64,000 nucleotides of DNA from NCBI GenBank assembly GCA_015058015.1, contig SVDM01000010.1, forward strand, positions 1 to 64,000, in the 5' to 3' direction. Each line of letters begins with the position of its first letter. Position 1 is the stretch's first letter. Shown in pieces: positions 53,382 through 62,830 of this stretch. The position numbers were made by a program, and so were the translations under genes. The DNA is from Lachnospiraceae bacterium. GTDB lineage: Bacteria; Bacillota; Clostridia; Lachnospirales; Lachnospiraceae. A model generated the notes under the pieces. That model was not told the origin of the DNA. It worked only from the letters and a program-made list of their open reading frames with translations, and did no database searches.

Positions 53382-54878
53382 ATGATACAGGAAAACATTA
53401 AAAAGCTGGTGCAGTACGGAGTGGTCTCGCGCCTGACTCCCGAATGCGAACGAATCTATACAACCAATCTTTTGCTTGACCTTTTCGGAGAGGATGAATA
53501 TACCGATCCGGAGGTTAGTTTTGACAATCTATGCCTAGATGACATCTTAGAAGAATTGTGCGACGAGGCCGTAGCTAAGGGCCTATGCAAAGAAGGAGTA
53601 ACCTACAGGGATCTCTTCGATACCCGGATTATGAACTGCCTTCTTCCGAGACCGGCACAGGTACAGGAGACTTTTAAGAAAGAATATGCCAAGTCTCCGG
53701 AGGATGCCACCAAGTATTTCTATGATTTTTCCCGTAATTCCAACTACATAAGGACAAGTCGCGTGGCAAAGAATGTGTGCTGGAAGACTAAGACTTCTTA
53801 CGGCGAGATAGATATTACCATTAATCTTTCTAAGCCGGAGAAGAGCCCGGAGGAGATAGCAGCGGCTCTAAAGGCCAAGGCAAGCGCCTACCCCAAGTGT
53901 TTGCTTTGCGTGGAGAATGAGGGCTATGCCGGCAGGGTAAATCACCCGGCAAGGCAGTCCCACCGCATTATGCCTATTACCTTAAACGGCAGGGAATGGG
54001 GATTTCAATATTCACCTTATGTTTACTATAACGAGCATTGTATCGTGCTAAATACAGAACATGTACCCATGAAGATTGACCGGACAACCTTTGTGAAGCT
54101 CTTTGACTTTATAAAGCTCTTTCCCCATTACTTCATAGGTTCCAATGCGGACCTGCCCATAGTGGGAGGGTCTATCCTGACTCACGATCATTTTCAGGGA
54201 GGAAGATACACCTTCGCCATGGAAGAAGCAGAGATTGAGAAGGAGTTTATGGTTCCGGGATTCGACGATGTGGAAGCGGGAATAGTTAAATGGCCCCTGT
54301 CGGTAATAAGGCTTCGGGGTAAGGATTCAGACCGCCTTGTGGAGTTAGCAGACCGCATTCTTAATAAGTGGCGGGGCTATACGGATGAGGAAGCCTTTGT
54401 TTTCGCGGAAACTGAAGGCAAGCCCCACAATACAGTTACCCCCATTGCCAGAATGAAGGACGGTAAGTACGAATTAGATCTGACATTGCGTAACAATATT
54501 ACTACGGATGAGCGGCCCCTGGGAGTATTTCATCCCAGGCCTGAGTACCATAATATCAAGAAGGAGAACATTGGTCTTATTGAGGTTATGGGATTGGCAG
54601 TACTGCCTGCAAGACTGGCAACAGAGCTTGAGGAGCTTAAGCCCCTTGTGATAAACCGTGATGTGGAGGGCATAAGAAAGCAGGAGACCCTAGGCAAGCA
54701 TGCTGACTGGGTGGAGAGATTTCTCCCCTCCTATAAGGATATTAACACAGGAAATGTCGACGCTATCCTGCAAGAAGAAGTAGGCAAGGTATTCTGCCAT
54801 GTTCTTGAGGATGCAGGGGTATTTAAGACAGATGAAGAAGGCAGAAAGGCCTTTATGAGATTTATAAATCAATTGTAA
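53382..54878 (+). CDS. galT: UDP-glucose/UTP hexose-1-phosphate uridylyltransferase, Firmicute type
   Basis: A 498-residue protein; the ATG at 53382 with GGGAAG before it is preferred over an in-frame upstream codon. The long Firmicute GalT family is recognised from 'RLTPECERIYTTNLLLDLFGE', 'CVENEGYAGRVNHPARQSHR' and the nucleotidyl-transfer motif 'GGSILTHDHFQGG' near 263-275 (His pair). It exchanges UMP between UDP-glucose and galactose-1-phosphate in the Leloir pathway. galK and galE are not in the window. First gene of a four-gene run. Confidence 0.93.
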   Translation: MIQENIKKLVQYGVVSRLTPECERIYTTNLLLDLFGEDEYTDPEVSFDNLCLDDILEELCDEAVAKGLCKEGVTYRDLFDTRIMNCLLPRPAQVQETFKKEYAKSPEDATKYFYDFSRNSNYIRTSRVAKNVCWKTKTSYGEIDITINLSKPEKSPEEIAAALKAKASAYPKCLLCVENEGYAGRVNHPARQSHRIMPITLNGREWGFQYSPYVYYNEHCIVLNTEHVPMKIDRTTFVKLFDFIKLFPHYFIGSNADLPIVGGSILTHDHFQGGRYTFAMEEAEIEKEFMVPGFDDVEAGIVKWPLSVIRLRGKDSDRLVELADRILNKWRGYTDEEAFVFAETEGKPHNTVTPIARMKDGKYELDLTLRNNITTDERPLGVFHPRPEYHNIKKENIGLIEVMGLAVLPARLATELEELKPLVINRDVEGIRKQETLGKHADWVERFLPSYKDINTGNVDAILQEEVGKVFCHVLEDAGVFKTDEEGRKAFMRFINQL

Positions 54879-54892
54879 TCGGGGAAGGTAAG

Positions 54893-57376
54893 ATGAGAGA
54901 AAGAGTTTATATAAACAGAGACTGGAAGCATTCGGGGGAATACAGAGACTCTTATGCCAAAGAGGTAATGGAAACGGGAGATACGGTTGATATCCCCCAT
55001 ACTGTGGCGGAAACAAGCTACAGTTATTTCGATGAGAGTATCTATCAGATGGTAAGCGCTTACCAAAGGATTCTTCGACCGGAGGAAGCCTGGAAGGGAA
55101 AGCGGATTATTCTTACCTTTGAGGGGGCAGCCCACAGGGCGGAAGTATTCCTTAACGGAGAGCTTATTGCAGAGCACAAGTGCGGATATACCGCCTTTAG
55201 CGCTGATATTTCCGACAGGCTTCGTTTCGGAGAAGACAATCTTCTTACCGTAAAGCTTGATTCAAGGGAGAGTGTAAATCAGCCTCCCTTCGGATATGTT
55301 ATAGATTATATGACTTACGGGGGAATCTACCGGGATGTCTATCTGGATGTAACGGAGAAGCAGGCGATTGCCGATGTCTTCTTCAGACCAAGTCTTGCAG
55401 AGCCCATTGACCGTAAGGCAGAGTATTGCCAAGGGGTTTTGCAGGCGGAGGTATTCCTTACCCCGGAAGCGGTGGCAGCGGTAGATGCCGGCGATTGCAG
55501 CGTGGAAGTGGCTCTGTCAGTGGAAGATATCGAAGCGGTTTGGCCCATAGGCAGCGAGGATTTGAAGCCTGCCACAGACCTTTCCAAGTACGGGATAGAC
55601 ATGACCTTGCCGGAGATGGTTACTGTTACGGTGGACGATATGAAGGTTAAGCCCTGGGACATTAACAGCCCGAGCCTTTATAAGGCGGCTGCGACCCTTC
55701 TAATAAACGGTAAGCCGGTGGACCATTTTGAGCAAACCATAGGCTTTAGAAATTCAGTGTTTAGAGCGGATGGCTTCTATCTAAACGGCCGCAAGGTTAA
55801 GATAAGAGGCCTTAACAGACACCAGAGTTATCCCTACGTGGGTTACGCCATGCCGGCGTCTATGCAGGCATTGGACGCCAAGATCCTTAAATGGGAGTTG
55901 GGGGTAAATGCAGTCCGTACTTCCCACTATCCCCAGTCCCATTACTTTATGGAGGAGTGTGACAGGCTGGGAATTATGGTATTTACGGAGATTCCCGGTT
56001 GGCAGCATATAGGAGACGATGAGTGGAAGGATATAGCCGTAAGAAATGTGGCGGAGATGATTATACAGTATCGCAATCATCCGTCAGTTATTATCTGGGG
56101 CGTGCGAATTAACGAATCTGACGATGACGATGCCTTCTACTCAAGGACCAACAGATTAGCTCACCTTCTTGACCCCTCAAGACAGACTGGTGGAGTAAGA
56201 AGGGAGACTGCAGGCAAGAAGACCAACATACAAGAAGACGTGCTTACATACAATGATTTCGTTCATTCCGGGGATAACGAGGGCTGCCTTAAGAAGAAGA
56301 AGGCCACCAACGATATGAGCAAGGCCTATCTGGTGACAGAATATAACGGCCATATGTATCCCACCAAGGCATGGGATTGTGAGGAACACAGAATGGCTCA
56401 CACCCTTCGACATGCCAAGGTCCTGGATTCTATTGCCGGTGAATCTGATATAGCAGGATCCTTTGGCTGGTGCATGTTTGATTACAATACCCATAAGGAC
56501 TTCGGAAGCGGAGACAGGATATGCTATCACGGGGTTATGGATATGTATCGTAATCCCAAGCAGGCTTCCGACGTGTACCGGGCTGAAGGGGTGCGGGAGA
56601 CATTTGTAACCGTTACTTCTTCCATGGATATAGGAGAGCATCCGGCTTCCAACAGGGGCAGATGTCACATCATATCCAATGCGGATTCCGTGAAAATGTA
56701 CAAGGACGGCAGGCTTTTAAAGGAATACTTCCCGGAAAGAAGTGAGTTTCATAATCTAAAGCACGGTCCTATTCTAATAGACGATTATATAGGTAACGAC
56801 CTGGTAACAGAGGAGGGCATGACCGAGAAACAGGCGGATATCGCAAAGCACATGATGAATACCTTTGCGGTAAACGGCGGCAAGATGACCAAGGACCTTT
56901 TATGGGATGGGGCAAGGCTTATGTCCAGGTACCATATGAACTTTAACGATGCCGTTGTCCTTTACCAGAAGTATGTGGGTAACTGGGGCGGTGAGTCCAC
57001 CCGCTACAGGTTCGATGCAATAAAAGACGGGGAAGTGGTACTGTCTAAGACAGTGGCTCCTTCCAAAGAAGTAATAATAAGTGCCGTTTGCTCTCAGAGC
57101 AAGTTAGAAGAGACCCACACTTATGATGTGGCGGAGATTAGAGTGGCGATTCGAAACGAATTCGGAGATGTTCTGCCCTTCTATAATGAGCCTATGACAG
57201 TGGAAGTAGAAGGCCCCGGAAAGCTTATAGGACCAAGTCTTCTGGCGGTAAGAGGCGGCATGAGCGGATTATACATAAAAAGCACCGGAGAGGCAGGTAC
57301 CGTTTCGGTAACCCTAAAAAGCGGTAATGCCAAACCCGTAACAATAACAATTAATGCAACAGGAAGAAGGAATTGA
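54893..57376 (+). CDS. GH2 beta-galactosidase
   Basis: An 827-residue cytoplasmic enzyme (no signal peptide). The order is sugar-binding jelly roll (1-180), Ig-like domain, then the TIM barrel; acid/base Glu is near 409 in 'WGVRINES' and the nucleophile Glu near 483 in 'LVTEYNGHMYP'. A C-terminal Ig-like/DUF4982-type region closes it. It most likely cleaves beta-galactosides, given galT and an alpha-galactosidase in the same run, though GH2 also includes beta-glucuronidase and others. It starts 14 bases after galT. Confidence 0.88.
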   Translation: MRERVYINRDWKHSGEYRDSYAKEVMETGDTVDIPHTVAETSYSYFDESIYQMVSAYQRILRPEEAWKGKRIILTFEGAAHRAEVFLNGELIAEHKCGYTAFSADISDRLRFGEDNLLTVKLDSRESVNQPPFGYVIDYMTYGGIYRDVYLDVTEKQAIADVFFRPSLAEPIDRKAEYCQGVLQAEVFLTPEAVAAVDAGDCSVEVALSVEDIEAVWPIGSEDLKPATDLSKYGIDMTLPEMVTVTVDDMKVKPWDINSPSLYKAAATLLINGKPVDHFEQTIGFRNSVFRADGFYLNGRKVKIRGLNRHQSYPYVGYAMPASMQALDAKILKWELGVNAVRTSHYPQSHYFMEECDRLGIMVFTEIPGWQHIGDDEWKDIAVRNVAEMIIQYRNHPSVIIWGVRINESDDDDAFYSRTNRLAHLLDPSRQTGGVRRETAGKKTNIQEDVLTYNDFVHSGDNEGCLKKKKATNDMSKAYLVTEYNGHMYPTKAWDCEEHRMAHTLRHAKVLDSIAGESDIAGSFGWCMFDYNTHKDFGSGDRICYHGVMDMYRNPKQASDVYRAEGVRETFVTVTSSMDIGEHPASNRGRCHIISNADSVKMYKDGRLLKEYFPERSEFHNLKHGPILIDDYIGNDLVTEEGMTEKQADIAKHMMNTFAVNGGKMTKDLLWDGARLMSRYHMNFNDAVVLYQKYVGNWGGESTRYRFDAIKDGEVVLSKTVAPSKEVIISAVCSQSKLEETHTYDVAEIRVAIRNEFGDVLPFYNEPMTVEVEGPGKLIGPSLLAVRGGMSGLYIKSTGEAGTVSVTLKSGNAKPVTITINATGRRN

Positions 57377-57378
57377 CC

Positions 57379-58845
57379 ATGAAAGATCGGGCAAAAGTAA
57401 TCTACGGCAACAAGATATCCAAGAAGGACTATAGAAAAGCCGTAAAATCCAAGCAAAAATACATTAAGAAATTCGGTAACGATTCAGGAGCCGATTACAA
57501 ACCCTTTGTAAGAAAGAATCCCGTAATAGGAGATATCCTTGGCGTAAAGGATATTAGACTTAATGAGGGACGGAAAGAGGATTCTGAAGGATTCGACACG
57601 AAAAAGGGTATCATAGTCAGCAACATCCGTATGGGATTCGGACACTACAGAATCTCCATGGCTATGGCATCAGCTGCCAAGGCCCTTGGATACACCTCTT
57701 ACTGGCTTGACCTTAATTCCTTCCCGGAGACTACCTGTACCAAGGTAATCTCTGCCCAAAACGACCTGTATTCATTGGGGTCACGTTTGTCCAAGAATCC
57801 TCTCTTTAACAAGTTCGTATGGGAACCCATGAATTATGAGGGATTCAGAGCCTTATCCTACAACTCTTCAGATCAGAAGAATGCAGAGCTTATGGCCCCG
57901 GTATACAAGAACATTCCCAAGGAGCTTCCGGTGGTGGGAACCCACGTATGGCCTGCTCAGGCAGCTATTCATGCGGGTATGAAGCATGTGGTTAATGCAA
58001 TCCCCGACAACTGGCCCATGGCCCTGCATTTAGCAGAAGGCTCCCTTCATACCATTCAGACCCGTAATTCCTATATGGGATATAAGATACTTAACGGAAT
58101 GAACAAGAAGAAGGTTAATCATGCAATGCCTAAGGGCGCATTACTATATACTGGTCACTACATCGACCATGAGTTGGTAGTTAATATAGAATCGGACTGT
58201 GCAGGGAGAATAGCCAGAAAGAAAGAAGGCAAGGCCATGAGATTTCTCCTGACTATAGGAGGTGCCGGAGCACAGAAGGAGATCTTTGCAGCTATAATTA
58301 AGCACCTGCTTCCTGCTGTAAAAAAAGGCAAGGCGGTACTATATGTCAATGTAGGGGATTACAAGAATGTATGGGACGAGCTCATAAAAGAGATCCCCGA
58401 GATGAAGGGATGTTCTAAGGAACATTTTAATGATTTTAAAGAGGCTTATTCCTTTGCCAATGAAGCAATAGATTCTGATGTAAGTGGTATCCACGGCTTC
58501 TATCACAAGGATATATTTGAGGCGGTATACATCACCAACGTGCTTATGAGAAGCTGCGACGTGTTGGTAACCAAGCCTTCAGAGCTGGCATTCTATCCTG
58601 TGCCCAAGCTTTTTATCAAGCGTGTGGGTAAGCACGAGATGTGGGGTGCCATCCACTCTGCGGAAATAGGCGACGGAACTTTAGAGTGCAGGGACAATCC
58701 CCATACCATACAGATGTTGGACCTCTTTATGAATGAGGACGACCTGTTAGAGGATATGTGTAACTGCATAATTGAGAATAAAAAGATGGGAATCTATGAC
58801 GGCGCTTACAATGTAATTAAGGCAGCCATGAAGATGAAAGGATAA
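57379..58845 (+). CDS. Glycosyltransferase-like protein of unknown specificity
   Basis: A 488-residue protein, start ATG 57379 after GGAAGAAGG. No signal peptide or membrane helix. It has GT-B/MurG-like features: an N-terminal Gly-rich loop with 'RMGFGHYRISMAMASAAKALG' (like GxGHxxxA), a mid-protein 'LTIGGAGAQKE' opening the second Rossmann half, and 'VTKPSELAFYPVPKLFI...GAIHSAEIGDG' in the nucleotide-sugar end, as in GT28. I do not recognise a characterised homologue. It lies between a beta- and an alpha-galactosidase, with 3-base gaps, so a galactosyl transfer, phosphorolysis or galactolipid role is possible but is inference. Confidence 0.6.
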   Translation: MKDRAKVIYGNKISKKDYRKAVKSKQKYIKKFGNDSGADYKPFVRKNPVIGDILGVKDIRLNEGRKEDSEGFDTKKGIIVSNIRMGFGHYRISMAMASAAKALGYTSYWLDLNSFPETTCTKVISAQNDLYSLGSRLSKNPLFNKFVWEPMNYEGFRALSYNSSDQKNAELMAPVYKNIPKELPVVGTHVWPAQAAIHAGMKHVVNAIPDNWPMALHLAEGSLHTIQTRNSYMGYKILNGMNKKKVNHAMPKGALLYTGHYIDHELVVNIESDCAGRIARKKEGKAMRFLLTIGGAGAQKEIFAAIIKHLLPAVKKGKAVLYVNVGDYKNVWDELIKEIPEMKGCSKEHFNDFKEAYSFANEAIDSDVSGIHGFYHKDIFEAVYITNVLMRSCDVLVTKPSELAFYPVPKLFIKRVGKHEMWGAIHSAEIGDGTLECRDNPHTIQMLDLFMNEDDLLEDMCNCIIENKKMGIYDGAYNVIKAAMKMKG

Positions 58846-58848
58846 CCT

Positions 58849-61227
58849 ATGATTTCTATATTTCACGATGATATGTTTGTGCTTCATACCAAGTCTACCA
58901 CCTATGCTTTCAGGGTATGCCCCACGGGACAGATGGAGCACCTCTACTACGGACCCAAGATTCATGTGGATGAGGATACTCATCTTCATGAGTCCCATAC
59001 CAATGCCCCGGGCAACAGCATAAACTATAACCCTAAGACTACGGACTACTCCCTAGAGGATTTTGATTGTGAAGCCGCCTTTTACGGCAAGGGAGATATA
59101 AGGGAGGCTATGATTGAGGCAGTATCCCATGACGGGTCCACCACCTTGGACTTCGTATTTGACTCCTTTGAACTGCCGGTAGAAAAGCCTGAGTTTAAGA
59201 GCCTGCCCACATCCTACGATGATATGGGAGATACCGATAATCTTCTTATCAGGCTTAGGGACAAGAATCACGGATATGTGTTAGAGATGAATTACACCGT
59301 ATTTAATGAGTGCGATGTTATTACCAGAAGCGCGGTGTTCGTTAACGCAACAAAAGAAAAAGTTATGCTTACCAAGGCCATGGGAGCTCTGATTGACTTC
59401 CCTGAGAAGGGCTATCGAATCACCTCCTTCCATGGAGGCTGGGCTAACGAGATGAACAGGGTGGATACGGTGCTTGACGGAGGAAAGTATGTTAATTCTT
59501 CCTTCACCGGAACCTCTTCTTCAAGAAGCAATCCCTTTACTATGATGAGCAGACCGGAGACCACAGAGGATACGGGTATCGTCTATGGCTTTAATATTGT
59601 ATACAGTGGTAATCACTACAGTGCCTTTGAGGTAAATCCCTTTGGCAAGACCAGATTTACTGCCGGCATTAATCCCACGGGATTTGAGTTTATACTTAAT
59701 GCCGGGGAGGCATTTGAGATACCCGAAGTAGCCATAAGTATGAGTAACGCAGGCTTTAATGGTCTAAGCCACAATTTCCATCGTTTCGTAAGGAAGCATA
59801 TTGTAAGGGGATACTGGAGAGACAAGAGAAGACCGGTGCTTATCAACAGTTGGGAAGCTAACTATTTCAACATAGACGAAGCAAAGATGGTAAAGCTGGC
59901 CAAGAAGGCCAGGGAAGCGGGAATCGAGCTTTTTGTAATGGATGACGGCTGGTTTGGTAACCGTAATAACGATACAAAGGGTCTGGGAGACTGGACTCCC
60001 AATAAGAGAAAGCTTCCGGGAGGTTTAAAAAGTCTTGCGGATAAGATTCACGCAGCAGGTATGATGTTTGGAATCTGGGTGGAGCCTGAGATGGTAAACA
60101 CTGATTCCGACTTTTACAGAGAGCACCCGGACTATTGCATGGATATTCCGGGAATGGACCACAGTGAGGGACGTAATCAAAGAATACTTGATTTGGCCAA
60201 TCCTGCTGTGGTTAAGGAAGTGGCAAAAAGAATTGACGCAGTTCTTAATTCTGCGGATATAAACTATGTAAAGTGGGATATGAACCGTATAGTATCAGAC
60301 GTGTACAGCAGATATCTGCCTAAAAACCGCCAGGGAGAGGCCCTTCACAGATATGTTATGGGATTCTACAGGCTGGCAAAGATGCTGACGGAGAAACATC
60401 CTGAGATTCTCTTTGAGGGATGTGCTTCCGGTGGTAACAGGTTTGATTTGGGAATGCTGTGTTATTTCCCACAGATATGGGCCAGCGACAATACTGACGC
60501 TTTAAGCAGGATTGATATTCAGACAGGGTATTCCTACGGATATCCCCAGATGGTTTATACCTGTCATATCTCTTCGGTGCCAAATCACCAGACTTTAAGA
60601 GAGGTATCCCTAGAGACCAGAGCCCATGTGGCTTTCTTCGGTAATCTGGGGGTTGAGTGCAACCTGCTTGACATGCCTAAAGATGAGTATGAAAGTTTGA
60701 AAGAACTGATAACCATTTATAAGAAATATAGAGGAGTATTTCAAAAGGGTGTATTCCACAGAGGAATCTTCGGAGATATAACCGAGTGGACGGTTGTAAG
60801 TTTAGATCAGGTCATTGGCATAGGCCTAGTGGCCCAGAAGATTATTAAGCCTTCGGATCCTCACCTGACTTACTTTGCCAAGGGACTGAATCCCGACTAC
60901 AAGTATCACTTTTACAATATACCCAAGGAAATTAGTGTGAAGGAATTCGGCGGTCTCCTTAACATGGTGTCCCCGGTTCACGTAAAGCAGGACTCCAAGC
61001 TCCATAATATGATTGACAGGTTCTATCATTTGGAGGGAGATTTCGAAGACTCCTACAAGTACGGGGATGCTCTAATGAGCGCCGGAGCCCGCCTGACCCA
61101 GAACTACATCGGTACGGGAGTAAATAATAACGTACGAGTCTTTAAGGGGGGCGACAGCAGGCTGTATTTCATGGAAGCCCTTGGGGTAGAAGGCAAGAAA
61201 GACCAAAGCCATATACAGGATTATTAA
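58849..61227 (+). CDS. GH36 alpha-galactosidase
   Basis: A 792-residue cytoplasmic enzyme. The N-terminal beta-sandwich is followed by a TIM barrel with nucleophile Asp near 478 in 'VKWDMNR' and acid/base Asp near 547 in 'WASDNTDA'; 'EPEMVNTDSDFYREHPDY' and 'EGCASGGNRFDLGML' are GH36 hallmarks. It releases galactose from raffinose-family or galactomannan oligosaccharides. Last gene of the galT run, 3 bases behind the glycosyltransferase-like gene and followed by a terminator. Confidence 0.92.
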   Translation: MISIFHDDMFVLHTKSTTYAFRVCPTGQMEHLYYGPKIHVDEDTHLHESHTNAPGNSINYNPKTTDYSLEDFDCEAAFYGKGDIREAMIEAVSHDGSTTLDFVFDSFELPVEKPEFKSLPTSYDDMGDTDNLLIRLRDKNHGYVLEMNYTVFNECDVITRSAVFVNATKEKVMLTKAMGALIDFPEKGYRITSFHGGWANEMNRVDTVLDGGKYVNSSFTGTSSSRSNPFTMMSRPETTEDTGIVYGFNIVYSGNHYSAFEVNPFGKTRFTAGINPTGFEFILNAGEAFEIPEVAISMSNAGFNGLSHNFHRFVRKHIVRGYWRDKRRPVLINSWEANYFNIDEAKMVKLAKKAREAGIELFVMDDGWFGNRNNDTKGLGDWTPNKRKLPGGLKSLADKIHAAGMMFGIWVEPEMVNTDSDFYREHPDYCMDIPGMDHSEGRNQRILDLANPAVVKEVAKRIDAVLNSADINYVKWDMNRIVSDVYSRYLPKNRQGEALHRYVMGFYRLAKMLTEKHPEILFEGCASGGNRFDLGMLCYFPQIWASDNTDALSRIDIQTGYSYGYPQMVYTCHISSVPNHQTLREVSLETRAHVAFFGNLGVECNLLDMPKDEYESLKELITIYKKYRGVFQKGVFHRGIFGDITEWTVVSLDQVIGIGLVAQKIIKPSDPHLTYFAKGLNPDYKYHFYNIPKEISVKEFGGLLNMVSPVHVKQDSKLHNMIDRFYHLEGDFEDSYKYGDALMSAGARLTQNYIGTGVNNNVRVFKGGDSRLYFMEALGVEGKKDQSHIQDY

Positions 61228-61254
61228 AGAGTGGAAAAATCCACTCTTTTCTTT
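61226..61254 (+). terminator. Terminator of the galactoside operon
   Basis: AAAGAGTGGA (61226-61235), loop AAAA, TCCACTCTTT (61240-61249), then TCTTT. It overlaps the stop codon region of the alpha-galactosidase. Confidence 0.8.
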
Positions 61255-61289
61255 GCTCATTTAAAGCAATAACGCTTTAACGCGGATTA

Positions 61290-61318
61290 TTGATATTCGG
61301 TTCTTTCCTTGGTATAAT
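61290..61318 (+). promoter_or_regulatory. Promoter of sstT
   Basis: TTGATA (61290-61295), 17-bp spacer and TATAAT (61313-61318). Confidence 0.75.
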
Positions 61319-61387
61319 GACACTCGTGCGCAAAATGTGTCCTTTGGGCGGACACCTGCACAGAGTAAACTTAGGAGGACTATTATC

Positions 61388-62614
61388 ATGACAGTTATTA
61401 AGAAATGGAATTCCATAAGTCTGATTATCAGAATATGTATCGGACTTGTGATCGGAGCCATTCTGGGAGTGACATTACCGCAGGTAACATGGATTGCAAT
61501 TCCCGGATCATTATTTGTAGGTGCATTAAAGGGTATCGCGCCGGTATTGGTGTTCGTGCTTGTATCGGCATCAATTGCCAATGCAAAGGGCGGAAATGCT
61601 TCGAAATTCCGTGCTGTAATTGTATTATATATGCTTAGCACATTGTTGGCTGCCGTTGTGGCGGTATTTGCCAATTTCTTATTCCCGGTGAAGATTTCAC
61701 TTGAAGGGGTTAATGCCATGGAAGGTTTTACACCACCGGAATCACTGGCAGACATTATCTTAAATCTACTAAAGAGCGTTTTTGCCAACCCGGTAGCTGC
61801 TATAGCAGAGGGTAACTACATTGGTATACTTTTCTGGGCCGTTGTAATCGGACTTGCAATGAAGGCGGCAAGTGATAATACCAAAAAATCTTTGAACGAT
61901 TTTGCCGCTGCATTATCTGAAGTAGTTCGTTGGGTAATTAACGGAGCACCCTTCGGTGTATTGGGACTTGTATTTGAAGCCGTATCAACTAACGGAATTG
62001 AGATATTTACAACATACGGAATGCTTGTACTTCTTCTTGTAGGATCAATGCTTTTCTCATCACTTGTTATTAACCCGATTATTGTTGCTCTTACATTACA
62101 TTGCAATCCGTATCCGCTGGTATTCAAGTGCCTTCGTCAGAGTGGTATCACAGCATTCTTTACCAGAAGTTCTGCGGCTAATATACCTGTAAATATGGAA
62201 TTATGTAAAGAACTTGGGCTTGATGAGGATTTATACTCTGTATCAATCCCCCTTGGCTCAACCATCAATATGGACGGAGCAGCAACGGTTATCACCACAT
62301 TTGCACTTTCAACAGCATTTACCATGGGTGTTGAAGTAACACTTCCTATGGCACTGCTTCTCTGCATCGTATCTACATTTGCAGCATGCGGAACATCCGG
62401 AGTAGCCGGTGGATCACTTCTTCTGATTCCCCTTGCATGTTCGCTCTTCGGCATCCCCGGAGATATCGCAATGCAGGTAGTAGGTGTAGGATTTATCATC
62501 AGCGTTATCCAGGATTCAGTAGAGACAGCGCTTAACTCTTCAGGGGACGTAATATTTACAGCCACGGCTGAGTTTCGTCAATGGAGGAAAGAAGGAAAGA
62601 AGCTTCCATTCTAA
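61388..62614 (+). CDS. sstT: Serine/threonine:sodium symporter
   Basis: A 408-residue membrane protein; the start is ATG 61388 behind TTAGGAGG. It belongs to the dicarboxylate/amino acid:cation (DAACS) family, SstT branch: 'IPVNMELCKELGLDEDLYSVSIPLGSTINMDGAA' carries the N-M-D-G substrate/sodium motif, and 'CGTSGVAGGSLLLIPLACSLFGI' the second re-entrant loop. It imports serine or threonine with sodium. This suits the nearby serine ammonia-lyase. Monocistronic, with its own promoter and terminator. Confidence 0.92.
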   Translation: MTVIKKWNSISLIIRICIGLVIGAILGVTLPQVTWIAIPGSLFVGALKGIAPVLVFVLVSASIANAKGGNASKFRAVIVLYMLSTLLAAVVAVFANFLFPVKISLEGVNAMEGFTPPESLADIILNLLKSVFANPVAAIAEGNYIGILFWAVVIGLAMKAASDNTKKSLNDFAAALSEVVRWVINGAPFGVLGLVFEAVSTNGIEIFTTYGMLVLLLVGSMLFSSLVINPIIVALTLHCNPYPLVFKCLRQSGITAFFTRSSAANIPVNMELCKELGLDEDLYSVSIPLGSTINMDGAATVITTFALSTAFTMGVEVTLPMALLLCIVSTFAACGTSGVAGGSLLLIPLACSLFGIPGDIAMQVVGVGFIISVIQDSVETALNSSGDVIFTATAEFRQWRKEGKKLPF

Positions 62615-62630
62615 TCTAGAACATAATATA

Positions 62631-62667
62631 GAGCAGTTATTCAAGAGATTGAGTAACTGCTCTTTTT
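62631..62667 (+). terminator. Terminator after sstT
   Basis: GAGCAGTTA (62631-62639) pairs with TAACTGCTC (62654-62662), then TTTTTG. Confidence 0.85.
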
Positions 62668-62684
62668 GTTTGAGGAAATGACAA

Positions 62685-62808
62685 TGAATGGGGATTTGCG
62701 TATAATTCGGCTTAAATTGAATGGGGATTTGCGTATAATTCGGCTTAAATTGAATGGGGATTTGCGTATAATTCGGGTTTACTTGAATGGGGATTTGCGT
62801 TATACTCA
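62685..62808 (+). repeat. 33-bp tandem repeat, 3.7 copies, each with a TATAAT-like core
   Basis: Units start at 62685, 62718, 62751 and 62784 and open TGAATGGGGATTTGCGTATA. Units 1 and 2 are identical; unit 3 diverges at its end (GGTTTACT); unit 4 has GTTATACT in place of TATAATTC and is cut short. TATAAT sits at the same place in units 1-3. The array ends about 22 bases before the ATPase ATG, so it is its promoter/operator region. Confidence 0.85.
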
Positions 62809-62830
62809 TATCAGAAAGGCGGTTTATTGC

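Noticed and set aside
62685-62808. Tandem 33-bp units as a CRISPR array
   Set aside because: The units abut directly with no spacers, and no cas gene is near. They are a promoter-linked tandem repeat.
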